From: Cliona cf. orientalis
Lineage: Eukaryota > Porifera > Demospongiae > Clionaida > Clionaidae
NCBI GenBank assembly: GCA_963930775.1
Contig: OZ005698.1
Coordinates: forward strand, 1,612,001-1,676,000
Length of the DNA stretch: 64,000 bases
Direction: 5' to 3'
Each line of letters starts with the position of its first letter. Position 1 is the stretch's first letter. The position numbers and the translations under genes were made by a program. Shown here in pieces: positions 11,601 through 23,095 of the stretch. The notes beneath the pieces were generated by a model. It searched no databases, had not been told where the DNA came from, and saw only the letters and a program-made list of their open reading frames with translations.

Positions 11601-14600
11601 CCAGAGCATGACTTGTGATGACTGTATTGGTACATTCACTCTCCTACAAGGAAGGCCGGGTAGTGGCAAGACAGTTCTCATGAATAAGATCAGTTGTGAT
11701 TGGGCAAGGGGTGAGATTTTAAAATCCCATTTACTTATCTTTATTCCTCTTCGAAGACTCAGGGAAGAACCAGACCGCAAGTTAGCAACACTTCTTCGAG
11801 TAGCTTGTAGTGCCCTACCTCAAAGTGATGTCGATGAGCTGGTGTCTCACATTAAGCAAAAACAAGGAAAGGATATAGTCTTTGTGTTCGATGGCTTTGA
11901 CGAATATGTGCCTTGTTATTATGAAAAAAAAGTAAACATAAGTCCCCATATAAGAAAGGAAACGAGGTGGTATGATATCTTTAGAAGGAAGGAACCTATG
12001 AAATTTAACATAATCCAGGTGGAAGATTTCTTGGAGTTATTGAGTGGAAAAACTCTTACAAAATCTACAATATTTGTAACTTCTAGACCTGCTGCCTGTA
12101 ATAGCATTCGTGAGTGTGCCACAAAGCAAATTGAAGTACTTGGATTCCTCAAACCACAAATTATTGAGTATATCGATTACTATTTTAGCACTGATGAGTC
12201 CACAGCTCAGCAACTAGTAGCACACTTGGAGCGTTATCCTAATTTGATGTACATGGCTTACCTTCCTTTGCATTGTGCAATGCTGGCGTTCCTGTTTGAA
12301 GATGACGCATTTCTACCAGAGACAGAAACTGAATTCTACAAACACTTCACACTCTCTACGCTGTTGCGGTCCCTCCGTAGACGACTGGGAAGTATCACCA
12401 TAACAATAGCTTCATTTGATCAGCTACCACAAAGGGAAAAGACTATCCTTGACAAGGTTTGCAAGCTAGCCTTCAATGCAACAGTAAATTCAAAGCAAGT
12501 ATTTACTTCTGCTGATATTAAGAGCATTCTTCGAGGCACTAATATTGAACATGCAAGAAAGGATGTGAGTGACCTTGGATTGATTGTAACTGATCACTAT
12601 TTTATGCGGTATGGACTTGATGATACTTACACATTTCTCCACCTCACATTCCAAGAATACCTTGGAGCTATCTACATTGCTGATTTAAGTGAGTCTAAAC
12701 GCATGGAGATAATCCGAAAGTATAAGAATAATAAAAATCTTTCTGTTGTTTGGAGATTTCTATGTGGAATGATGGATTTCTCGCGAACAAATACAATGGT
12801 TGCTTTTGAGAGTATAGTGAAGGCAATTGAAAACAAGCTAGAAAAATTGCAGTGTTGTTTTGAGACTCAGCATTCAACACCATGTAGTTATATTATCAAC
12901 GCTTTCAATGGACTGCTGGAATTTAGCTCAAATAACTTTACTCCATCGGACTGTGCTGCCATTGGCTACACTATCAGCAGATCTGATTTCCAATCAATGG
13001 TTTATCTAATTTTCGATAAATGTAGTTTTAGTGATGAAGGATTTACAAGCATTTTACAGAATATTGGGGATCATCCATTATCACTGACAAACAGGTATGA
13101 ATAATGAACTATAGCTGTTAGCTATAGTTACTGTGCCATGCTTATTTTAAATTATAGTAACTGTCCAAGTACAAGCGATATTATGGACTGCTTCGGAAAA
13201 TGCCATAATATTATTCCAGGACTGCAAATTCTCAAGTAAGAATAGTGAAGTTTATTATGAACCTCAGTGCATGCATGCAGCTTTGTTCAAACACACTCTG
13301 GTTCAAACACTCTAGCTGGTATATCTGACATCATTGAGTTTAATCACTAACTTGCATTCACTACACCTGCATGTGCTGGTATTATTCTTTCTTGTGATCT
13401 GGGATGCATCATGTGGCTGTTATAATATTATATGTATTGAAGTATAATGTCAGTCATGTGCTTAATTCATGCTGTATATTCTAGTATGCAGCATATTGTG
13501 TAGTTTATAACTCTATAATATATAATATATGTGTATATAGCTGGCTTCTCATGCAGAATGTATTGCATGCACTGGTTTGCAAACTTTGCACTAACAGTGT
13601 TGTTTCTCTCAGTGACACACATTATAGTCTTTATTATGCTATTAATTATATCTATAGCAGTGATAGAATTGACAATAATTAATTTGAGCTCAGCTAATCA
13701 TGAAGATCATAAGTAATAATATTGCATGGCAATGCATAATTTCTTGCACTATATTGAACTTCATTTTTATTCCTCTCTTAATATTATTATATTATAGCCT
13801 TAGTAATAGCCATATCGGCAATGATGGGGCTCTGGTTCTGGCTGATTTTCTCAAACTTTGTGTTACTATGAAAGAACTCAAGTAAGCACATGCATAATTA
13901 TTATGCATGTTGCAATAATTATTGGAAATAATTATATTGGAAATACGGGGTTCAGGCCTGTACCTCAGATTGATATGCAGTGCATTATGCTTGTTTCCTC
14001 ATAAAGGATCATAGAATATATTATTACTGGATATGTCCACACGAACACCTCATGTACATGCTTATACCATTAGCCGCCTACCAGGAAGTTGGCTATTAAT
14101 TTGTTACCTGGACAATGTGCCAATTTCCAGCACTGCATACATGTATATTCATTACTATTAGTGTGCACTGCGTGTTCATAGCCACTATGTTGAGATGTCA
14201 TTAGCTGGCTATGCATGCCCGAATAAAACAATCACACTGTATATGAATCGAATAAGTAATTAGTTTGTATGCATGCTTGCATGCATATAATACCCCCAGA
14301 ATTATTTTTCTCTTGTGGTGTACATGTAGTCTTAGTGACAACAACATTGGTGATGTGGGGATTCAGGCTCTTGCTGAAGGGATCAAACATTGCCCTATAG
14401 AAAAACTCAAGTGAGTCAGTAGCTATAGCTGTTACTGTGGCTAACACATGCACTACTTGATTTCTGTCTTAATTGTATAGTTTTGGATATAACCGTGTTG
14501 GTGTTGCTGGGGCTCATGCTCTGGCTGATTGTCTCAAGAACTGTGCTAATATGAAAGAACTCAAGTAAGCTTGATGACTTGCATATTCTACCATGCACGC

Positions 14601-17600
14601 AGGGAAGTACACACATCGATGGTACTGAGCTTTTTGCTCTTGCTCAGAGATCTTCTGCATGCTATGCATTGTAGTAGTATAGTACAGTGAATGCACTGGA
14701 GTGCAGAACCCTCGATCACTGCTGCATGACTCCCGGTATATCATCCATGTATAGCATGGCTGTGATTATAATATTATGCCCTCAATCTCACTATCACGGA
14801 ATGCCTGTTGAACTTGTATCAGGACCTGGAGTAGACTTAATCATAGTAAGCTACTGTGTACAACCCTTTGGAACAGAGTTCTGGTAGGACAATTCCTATA
14901 GGAGTATAGGGAAAGGCACCTGGCTGTGTCACTATGAAAGCCTCGATCTGTTACATATATACCTAAACTGAATTACCGTATAGCCGGAAATATTGGCGGG
15001 AATTAAATTTGGCGGTTGAGCCCAAAATCGCTATTAATTGCAAGAATGTTGGCGGATTTAAATTTGGCGGTTCGGTACAGGATCGCCATACGTATAATAT
15101 TATATGCAAGTAGGAAATTTTGGTGGATTTTAATTTGGCAGTTGTAATATAGACCGCCAAACCGCCAAATTTTCCGGCTGTACGGTGAGTACTTTGAGAG
15201 CCACTCCCTGTTTACACTGTTCACTGCATTGACAGCTGACCAGTGAAACACAGAATGGCAATAGTCAATGACATGTAGCTGCCATGTAAACCGTACAGAC
15301 TGGCAACAGCTGCACACTACTATTATAACAATACCACTGGGCAAGACTTAGCATGATCCTTAACCTTTTATGCTGGTGTATATGCAAGTATATTAATAGG
15401 TGCTTTCTCTCAGGCATCCTCTTGCCCTACCAAATGACCCATAATATCAGTGAACACAGAGCGGATTCGGATGGGCGAGGACGAACAGACAAAAATTGCC
15501 AAGTTATTGCAGTGACCTCTGGGTCTATATATTATATACTTTGTGGTGAGGGTTGATAATAGTATTCTTGGTTAGCACCCATGGGCACTTCGTGATTTTG
15601 CTCTGGCATGGGTGCTTACTTGGGATCAAAATTCCATACAATTGTATAGAAGCTGCTAAAGTGACCCCTCGAAATGCAATACATGAATGGGCACCTACCC
15701 GGGAGCTCAAGCGGGCACTTGCGTAGTACATTATTGTAGAGTTTGCATGCTGTAGTTTGCATACCTGCAGTTTATGAACAAGTATGAATCATTGATTTAA
15801 TTTATATTAGTCTTCAAGGCAACTACATTGGCAGTGCCAGTATTGGATTCAAGGTTCTTGTGGCAAGTTTCAAGTACTGCGCTGATATGAATAAACTTGA
15901 GTAAGTTAAGGTAACATGCATCCATACATAGCCTCATGCAGTATTGTTTCTCTCGTGGTGTACGTATAATATGTAGTCTTAGTGCTAATGGCATTGGAGA
16001 GGTTGGAATTCAGGATCTTGCTGAAGGTATCAAACATTGTGTGAATCTGAAAGAACTTAAGTAAGTGGCTAAGAATTTGTACATGGTGGTAATAATAATA
16101 TTATTATGTGAGCACCAGCTCATGCAGGATGATAGCAAAAAGGCATATTATTACTATATTTACTGGTTTTCAATAAGTAGTCACTTAATTTTAAAAAGTA
16201 TACCTTATTTGCATTGATCAGATGCCGTGGCTACTATTATTTCATCGCGCATGTATTGTTACTTTGGTGCCTGGTATTGAGAATGAGTCACGAAGCATGT
16301 TCATGTGCTAACGTGCTTCTCGAATAGTATAGGTGTGGTGTGGCTACTATTTGAGAGTGGCGACTATTTTGTTTAGAATTTCTGGAAGTGCGATGACTAG
16401 TCGAGAGCGGCATCTGATCAAGCGAATACGGTAGCTATCTCAGTTCAATAAGAATCACAATTATTATAGAACGGCTCAGCCCATGCAGTGGGTGCCAGCT
16501 ATTCTGAAGAAAGCGAAGTCGAATATATCAACATGTTTAGCTTAGCTTCCTAGCTCATTTCCGGTTAAAGCAGCTATTTAATTAGTAGGATTTATTACGT
16601 CATTGAGAAAGCGCGTGCAACAGACGAGTCTGATCTCTGACATCATACAGTCAAATAAAAGATCTGTCTTGCTCTATCAATTCATAGTGAACCATATTCA
16701 TTAGTTAAGGCAAGATGGGAGGGATAGGGTGAGATGTTGATATATATATCGTTTATTAAGTGTACCCCGCTATTAAGCACATACTCTCTTCTCGCCATTA
16801 GCTATTGTTTATTACCCCGCGCGCATGCGCAAGGGGGTAAAATAATCGGTCGTGTCGTTGTTGTTGTCGTTGTCGTTGTTGTTAGAAGAAAAATTGCCAT
16901 ATCGGGAGGTCTAGGCACCTGAGCGACTAGTAAGCACAATGAATCAGTCGAATTTGGCGAAAAACGGGCTTCAGTGTGCTTCGAATAGAGGGATATGGTC
17001 CACGAGCATCACAAATGGTGCCTTTTTGTTAGCTTTCGTAACCACGCCTATCGACAGTGCCCACCAATGCATTATGCATGCAGGCCTCGTGCTTTCTGCT
17101 CATGCGCATAACATTCAATATTATGGACTGGTAAAGGTCGTCAATAATGCTAGTGGCACACGTTAGGCTGGTAAGCTATCCACAGACTGGAATACAAAGC
17201 CCCATTCTAGGTCTGGTGCAGAGAGAGAGAGTCAGTGGTGTTTTGGCTGGTCACATGATCACCAAGAGCCCTATAGCTTTTATAATAATATTATAACCAA
17301 TGGCTTATGGGGTCTATAAGCCCTTGATGCAACCAAGCAGCAACAAAAACACATCTATAGATTGCGCAATGTGCGCACGGGATATGTGCTCTAGAGCTCT
17401 AGTTAAGTGCATGCACTTAATAGGCATGGCATTCTATGAACCCTGACCTTGACCTCAAGAACTGGCTGAAAAGAAGGCTGCCAGTGTCCAGCAGACAGTA
17501 GATGGACTACCTCTAACACGCCGAAAAGAAGAAAGAGCTATACCAGGCCAGCACTCGATCGTCAGCTTGATCTTCATATTAAACCTTTGATGAATTCAAG

Positions 17601-20600
17601 TATTAAAGACACCCTGTCACCGTTGATTCATGTTCAACTAGGCATACACTTGACTAAGGGAGCAAGCTGTACTGTAGAATCTGCACCTCCATGTTCTACG
17701 AGTACCTTTACTATTAATTTTAATAAAGATGAGTGCATATATACCTTTGCAGTAGGTCTGCTTCGTGGAACAATGCAAACTCCTCCTGGTGTGACCATCC
17801 CTGCTGTGTTCTTCAGGCCACAGCACAAACAGACAGATACATGCATATGGTCGTCAACCTCTCAAGCTCCAGCACACCCCATACACTCTCTTCCAAGTTT
17901 GTGAGCCACTGGACATGACCCTATGCTGTGGCTTAATAAGTTACTAGTAATTTTAACTGTTGATTTATGTTCAACTAGGTCATTCACTTGACTAAGAAGA
18001 GCAAGCTGCTGCTGTAGATTCTGCACCTCCACCTTCTATGAGTGCCTTGATCTGAGTGCATGTACCTTTGCAGTAGATCTGCAATCCAATCTGTGAACAT
18101 CCCTGCTACCTGTTCTTCAGGCCATGGCACAAATAGACAGACACGTGGCCTCTGGCTCTATCTTCCTTTGTTGATGCTGCATGTGCTTTAATAAATAATA
18201 AAAGTTTATGGGTGGTTCAGAGTGCTAGCGTAAGTACTAGTGCCATAGTGGCGCGGCCAACAACGTACTGTGTACGCCACATCAAGTGGTCGGACCAATG
18301 ACCTAACTATTTCAAACAGGGTGAACTTAGTCAATCCCTATGGCTAGCTCAATCGATTGATCAAGCGCGTAATGCTGTGAAAAGCTGCTTGAATGAAGTC
18401 AACTGCATAATCCAAAAGAAGGATGCTGCAAAACACAAACAGTACATCACAACCGCCTTAAACCATTCACTTTTCAAAAGAGCAACGAGAGATCAAACAC
18501 CCCTAACTCGCTAATTGAGCCAAAATAGAATGAGCTACCTTAACCCGCAGCAAGCCAACAAGCAAGCAAGCCTTTAATTGGGATAATCCCTAATATTGAC
18601 TCTGAACCACACGGGGGCAGACCAGCAAGAAATCGACACCTGCCAAACAGATACGGCAATGCTATCATTGACTACGACAATCTAATACTGTGATCACGGG
18701 TTGCGATCCTCTATTGGTAGGAGGAGTAACATGAACATCTGCAAAAAAAGAATTCGGCCGACTGATGAGTAATTGGTGACGAAAGTAATGATGAAATGAT
18801 GAGTAATTGATGACGAAAGTAATGATGAAATGATGATGAAATTGCTGTAAACTGTTTCAAAATGTTTAGCACACATGAAAGGTTGTTGGGACCCAGAATT
18901 CGAGCCTAGCATAGAAGACATCGTGGACTATCGATGAGATATGGCGATTTTCTCAGTTTGCTTTCTTCGGCGAGCTCACACTCGGGGGGGATTTCCCTGT
19001 TTAGTCTAGCACATGGCAGGTACAAGGTGGAGGTCACGTCCGGGTCAACCGGCTCAAGCCGCACGCCCCAGTATAAAGAGCATGCGCAGTTTGTCGATGT
19101 GTCCTAGTTCGAATTATGGCGGCATACAGTAGCGCGGTGCAATTCTATTGAGGGACTCTGGATGTAGTCTAAGTTGTTCATTACGTCCAGAGTCCCAATT
19201 CCAAAAAAAGAATTCGGCCGACCGATGAGTAATTGATGACGAAAGTAATGATGAAATGATGACGAAAGTAAACAATGATGAAATGATGATGAAATTGCTA
19301 TGAAACTGTTTCAAAATGTTTAGCATGCATGAAAGGTTGTTGGGACCCAGAATTTGAACCTATAGCGTAGAAGACATCGTGGACTATCGATGAGATTATG
19401 GCGATTCTCTCAGTTCGCTTTCTTTGGCGAGCTCGCACTCGGGGGGATTTCTCTATTCAGTCTAGCACATGGCAGTGTAAGTGGAGGTCACGTTCGGGAG
19501 TCAACCGGCTCAAGCCGCGCGCCCCAATATACATGTGTACGGAGCATGCGCAGTTTGTCGACGTGTCCTAGTTCGAATTTATGGTGGCTACTTTCATGAG
19601 GGACTCGGGATGTAGTCTAAGTTGTTCATTACGTCCAGAGTCCCAATCAACAAATCGCTTCGGCCGACCGATGAGGTAATTGTGATGAAATGTTGATGAA
19701 ATTGGGGTGAAGACTGCTTCAAAATGTTTAGCTCGCATGACGGGGTGTTGGGACCCAGAATTCGAACCTAGCGTAGAAGAGATCGTGGACTATCTGACGA
19801 TATATGGCAATTCTCTCAGTTCGCTTTCTTTAGCTCGCTCGCTTTCAGGGGGGATTTCCCTATTCAGTCGAACACATGGCAGGTGAAGGTCAACCGGCTC
19901 AAGCTGCGCACCCCAATATTATACACATATACGGAGCATGCGCAGTTTGTCAATGTATCCTAGTTCGAAATATGGCGGTGTATTCATGAGGGACTCTGGA
20001 AGTAGTCTCTAGGTTTTTCATTACATCCCCAGTAGAAAATTACTTTTCTGTGGTTTAATATGAGGTAATTATGGTGTAATTATGATAAAACCTATGGTGT
20101 AATCTCTTAGGTAATCGATGAGGTAATTATGAGAAAATTCAGGTCCTCAATGGAGCCTTTCTGAGACTAGAAAATCGGCTAGTATGTAGAGTATCTGATG
20201 TCTGTATCCAGCGAATAGATTAAAAGCTGAGTGCTACTCTCTCCGATAAGTACCGCTGGCCGAAGTTCACGCCTTCTCTTAGCTGACGTAATCCTGTGGA
20301 TAAATAAAGCTAGCCTTGTGCTATATATAGTACGCACGCTACGGGCCATACCGCGGCCAACCTGATGTTCGAAAGCTGTACGGCACTATCAAGTTCATCT
20401 CCTGTGATTGAAGCGTCGAAACTTGTCACTATCGAGATCGAGAGTCGGTCTCAGACTCCATCTCTGCGATTGAGGCACCGGGATTGTAGATCTATAGACT
20501 GTGCACACACTATTTTGACGACCATTACCATATTATACACCACGAGAACTATGCAGCTACTGGGGATGTGGTCAAGTTTTCATATTATATAAGCAGCTGA

Positions 20601-21755
20601 TTTCATACTGTATGATCAGACTCAAATTCTCATTTCAATAATCAAACCTATCTAAGAATCACTCTAGTTACATGTACAAGGTCTGTCTGAGCCGATAAGA
20701 ATAATATTAGAGGAAGTGGACATCAGAGTGAGATTCAAGCCGAACACGACCCTAAGAAAACTTCTGGTCAAACCAAAGGACCCAGTTCCAGTTGAGCGCT
20801 GCACAGGAATTGTATACTAGATTCTTTGCAAGGACTGCTTTCAGACGTACTTTGGTCAATCAGGCTCACCACCAACATAGATTCGACTGCATGGTCAGCA
20901 TCAGAGGTACTGGACTATAGCCAGAACTGCCTTTCAAGATGCATGCTAGAGTCTTGGCACATACACCTTCATTCCCTGATGCAGGCTGACGAGGACACCC
21001 GAATACTGTAATTCACGTTAATTTCGTTTGCAACATACATTTTTTGTGTTAGAAATATTCGTGTAACAATATTTTCGTCAACTTGAAGCGCGTGCCATAT
21101 TATATTTGCTGTAAAAGTAACTTAGTACAAGTAAACTATTTTGGTGTAAAAAATTTTCGTCACTTCGTGCAACATGAAAAACTTTTAACAACGAAATTTT
21201 CGCAAATTATGGTAGGTGTCAAAACATTGGAATTAAATTAATTAAAAAGTCAGCTAGAGAAAAGTGAGATCTCTATTGCTAATCATTATAATTGTATCTA
21301 ATTTTAGCCTTGATTACAATGGTCTTTCTGACTGCACTGTTCCTCTCTTAATTGAAGTAATACAAACATTCAAGGATCTTGAAAAATTATCGTGAGTAGT
21401 ATTATAATTATAATTTATACAACATAATATTAAATTTTTTTACTTCTAGAATCTCCCAACACTATGATTATAAAAGTGTGAGAGCAATTTTGTTTTAGCC
21501 TCATACCTGCATATAGTGCTCCCTAGCTCTAGTGCAGTAAAATCAGGAAAGCTGGTGGGCTGGTATATATAGTGCATGCGTGCCAGGTATATAGCTATGA
21601 GTGCTAATAATTATTAATTCTTTCTTTCTAAACTCAGACTTGAACGTAATTATTTTACTGTATATGGAGTTAACAACATTACTTCAGCAACACTTACAGC
21701 ACAGCAGGAGAGAGTAACTGTCGTATTGCATGTTCACATCGAAAATCAACACTAA
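8650..21755 (+). CDS. NLR-type innate immune receptor: 2A-like leader, Death-fold, NACHT, LRRs
   Basis: Twelve exons join in frame to 976 residues: 8650-8749, 8826-8864, 8933-9331, 11405-13094, 13158-13235, 13798-13881, 14330-14410, 14481-14564, 15811-15900, 15977-16060, 21308-21391, 21638-21755. Exon 1 is a hydrophobic leader with a 2A motif. Exon 3 holds a Death-like domain (YYQFGIVLGLPL near its start, then WRKLVEAVDSP and ALAKKIAKDHLG). Exon 4 (1690 bp) is the NACHT NTPase with Walker A GRPGSGKT, Walker B FVFDGFDE, sensor-type FVTSRP, and a helical region ending near FLHLTFQEYLGAIY. The later exons are mostly 78-90 bp with phase-2 borders, each one RI-type LRR (SNNIGDVGIQALAEG pattern). 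The last exon adds a short non-LRR tail. This order is that of cytosolic NLR pattern receptors, which oligomerise through NACHT and signal through Death-fold contacts. Either an exon at 2937-3174 or the ATG at 8650 could be the start. Confidence 0.85.
8695..8736 (+). other. 2A-like ribosome-skipping motif at the NLR N terminus
   Basis: In frame with the ATG at 8650, residues 16-29 read LLLKCGDIESNPGP. This matches the 2A consensus D(V/I)ExNPGP, with the usual leucines and Gly just before. Skipping would fall between Gly (8731-8733) and Pro (8734-8736). It would release a 28-residue hydrophobic leader and leave the receptor beginning with Pro. Without skipping, the leader could act as a signal sequence. 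The donor 14 bases later (gtatct) splices in phase to the following exon. Confidence 0.85.
9360..10930. repeat. Copy of a dispersed repeat (family R1) in NLR intron 3, with nested insertion
   Basis: Pieces of the sequence (gagagccactccct, ttgacaactgaccagc, accagtgaacaca) recur at 14690-15540 and, inverted, at 44662-45180. Here the copy is split by a smaller element at 9487-9825 (ggcataggaa and ttcctatgcc ends, internal run of C). Confidence 0.55.
9487..9825. mobile_element. Nested MITE with GGCATAGGAA ends
   Basis: Inverted ends ggcataggaa and ttcctatgcc enclose about 340 bp, including a C run of about 20 bases near 9795-9813. It interrupts the R1 repeat, so it is the younger of the two. Confidence 0.5.
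11026..11270. mobile_element. Foldback element just upstream of the NACHT exon
   Basis: The left arm (tggcttctgccat, then aatcatgggaggatttt) pairs with the right arm (aaaatccttccatgatta, then atggcagaag). An inner hairpin cccgggtaag and cttacccggg lies at about 11091-11162. Confidence 0.6.
14690..15540. repeat. R1 repeat copy in an NLR LRR intron, carrying a nested TACCGTA MITE
   Basis: Matches 44662-45180 in reverse complement (tgcactggagtgcagaaccc, gagagccactccctgttta, tggcgatt-type and cagacaaaaat wording). The insert at 14974-15186 begins taccgtatagccggaaat and ends ccggctgtacggt. Confidence 0.55.
14974..15186. mobile_element. TACCGTA-family MITE nested in R1
   Basis: The ends taccgtatagccggaaat and attttccggctgtacggt are inverted copies. 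Several ggcggt/accgcc tracts pair inside. Confidence 0.65.
16215..16420. mobile_element. Short inverted-repeat element in the long NLR intron
   Basis: tgatcagatgccg at the left is matched by cggcatctgatca at the right. About 205 bp, no ORF. Confidence 0.5.
17622..18150 (+). repeat. Two diverged direct repeats
   Basis: The segment from about 17622 (ttgattcatgttcaactagg, then gagcaagctg, ctgcacctcca and cttcaggcca) recurs from about 17956 with substitutions and a deletion. The ORF across the first copy is not conserved in the second, so it is not treated as coding. Confidence 0.55.
18743..20040 (+). repeat. Three tandem units of about 450 bp with a terminal hairpin
   Basis: Anchor cggccgac(t/c)g occurs at 18755, 19215 and 19661, giving periods of 460 and 446. 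Each unit carries atgatgaaat runs, ttgttgggacccagaatt, a ggcgagctc(a/g)cactcgg-like tract, catgcgcagtttgtc and a hairpin (gggactctggatgta against tacgtccagagtccc, 19152-19196 in unit 1). The third unit is the most diverged. Confidence 0.8.
20716..21010 (+). pseudogene. Decayed Penelope-like element fragment (C-terminal endonuclease region)
   Basis: The frame from 20716 reads VRFKPNTTLRKLLVKPKDPV, then CTGIVY, a stop at 20818-20820, then CKDCFQTYFGQSGS. After another stop it reads CMLESWHI near the end. This is the wording around the GIY-YIG-like region of Penelope-like retroelements. At least two in-frame stops show it is dead. It lies in the sense direction inside the NLR intron. Confidence 0.6.
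21004..21213. mobile_element. TACCGTA-family MITE
   Basis: The left end (tactgtaattcacg) and right end (cgcaaattatggta) are inverted relatives. About 210 bp, with aattttcgt-type tracts as in 3527-4010. Confidence 0.55.
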
Positions 21756-22627
21756 CAATGCTTAATAATTTTGGTGTTAGAATAATATTATTTAACATGA
21801 GCTGATATTATATGTAACGATTATTATCATGTGATTTGTGTCCTTATATTATGTAATATATACTCTATCTACCTCATGTTTGTGAATGATTTTGATCTTG
21901 CCAAGAACTTTTAGCCTGTGTCTCAGATCTTACGTTACATTGTGTAGGTTCAGTTACGATAATAATATTATTATTATTATAGTTTGTGCTTTAATAATAC
22001 AATGTCATGTTAGTCATAATTATTGCAGCTGCTAATTATGGAGGAATAATTACACATTATTGGTATAAATTCAACAGGCATGGGGGGTTTGGGAGCACTT
22101 AGGGATGTAATATTTTGCATGGGGAATAAGGAATTTGAATTAAATTACAGTGACAGAGATAATTTATGGAAGCCCACAGCGCAACGCAAGCTAAATTGCA
22201 ATGTTTCCCCGCACAGTGATCCAGTAGGCCAAGCTTTCATGTACAATACGTTACTCCATACATAGCTACAAACAAGGTACATGCATAAAATTATTAATCA
22301 TAAGCAATACTCCCTAACTAGTGGGCACTTTCGGTATAGGATTAATTTTTATGGTGTATCGCTCTGTTGCATAATTTCCCCCAACTTGTACAATACATTA
22401 CTCCATACATGTACATGTACAATGTCATAGCTACAACACAAAAATTAATTATTACTACAAAGTTTACTAATTATTATTATGGTCCCAAAAATTAGTGGAT
22501 TCTTTTCTCATAACTGCTTGGTCATAATTACCTTGGTTCTATAATAGTTTGAGAGTAACAGCATCATCAGCCAAATACCTACAATACCCGGTATATCTCA
22601 AATAGTTCTTCGTTCAGATTTAGAGCA
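21756..22627. other. Intergenic spacer between the NLR gene and the secreted-protein gene
   Basis: AT-rich. A short phrase (tgtacaata(c/t)(g/a)ttactccatacat) occurs twice, near 22240 and 22388. No gene recognised. Confidence 0.5.
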
Positions 22628-23095
22628 ATGAAGTGTCTGATCGTACTTTTATCAATTCTTGGCCTTACCTTTGCGGCCCCAGCTGCATTCGACTTTGAAT
22701 CCAATGAGAAGTACCTCCCATCAGCAGTACAAAAAGAACAGCACAAGGATATCAATGAAGTAAGTGCTCTGCTTCAAGCCCTTGTGAGCATTAACCTGTC
22801 CAAAGAAGATCAAGATGCAAATCTGGGAGATCTAGACGATGGAACTGTAGCTGATCTCCAGGGGCTAGTCAATGTACTGGAACAAGTTGAAGTAGCGGAT
22901 TTGAATGCTCAACTGCAACGTGATAAAAATGTGGCCATGGCTCATGTTTGGGGACGGCTAGGAAGTGCACTGAAGATAGCTGGTCATGATGCGATGATAG
23001 AATGCAGAGTGAATATCAAAGGGCACTGTGCAAATGTCGAAAAGATCAAAAGGTGGCAGGAGAAATTTGAGCGCTGGTTTGGCAGGCAGGAATAG
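22628..23095 (+). CDS. Small secreted protein of unknown family
   Basis: A single uninterrupted frame of 155 residues starts at an ATG followed by a clear signal peptide (MKCLIVLLSILGLTFAAPA, likely cut after AAPA or nearby). The mature part is acidic and predicted helical, with leucine-rich stretches (VSALLQALVSINLSKED, LVNVLEQVEVADLNAQL). It ends in a basic, tryptophan-containing amphipathic tail (KIKRWQEKFERWFGRQE). Two cysteines near residues 126 and 134 could form one disulfide. An acidic middle before a cationic amphipathic tail is seen in some secreted peptide precursors, but no dibasic cut site stands out and I do not recognise the family. It has no introns, unlike most neighbours. 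Being a plausible complete gene rests on the signal peptide and length. Confidence 0.65.
   Translation: MKCLIVLLSILGLTFAAPAAFDFESNEKYLPSAVQKEQHKDINEVSALLQALVSINLSKEDQDANLGDLDDGTVADLQGLVNVLEQVEVADLNAQLQRDKNVAMAHVWGRLGSALKIAGHDAMIECRVNIKGHCANVEKIKRWQEKFERWFGRQE

Larger units (their letters stand above)
16061..21307. repeat. 5.2 kb repeat-filled NLR intron
   Basis: The intron between two consecutive LRR exons contains the inverted-repeat element at 16215-16420 and a pair of direct repeats (17622-17840 and 17956-18150). It also holds three tandem units of about 450 bp (18743-20040), a decayed Penelope-like fragment (20716-21010) and a TACCGTA MITE (21004-21213). I saw no further LRR exon in it. 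Confidence 0.7.

Noticed and set aside
17587-17904. 105-codon ORF in the first of two direct repeats
   Set aside because: The frame is broken in the second copy and no domain is recognisable.
18743-20040. CRISPR-like array
   Set aside because: Units of about 450 bp without short regular repeats and unique spacers; the host is a eukaryote.
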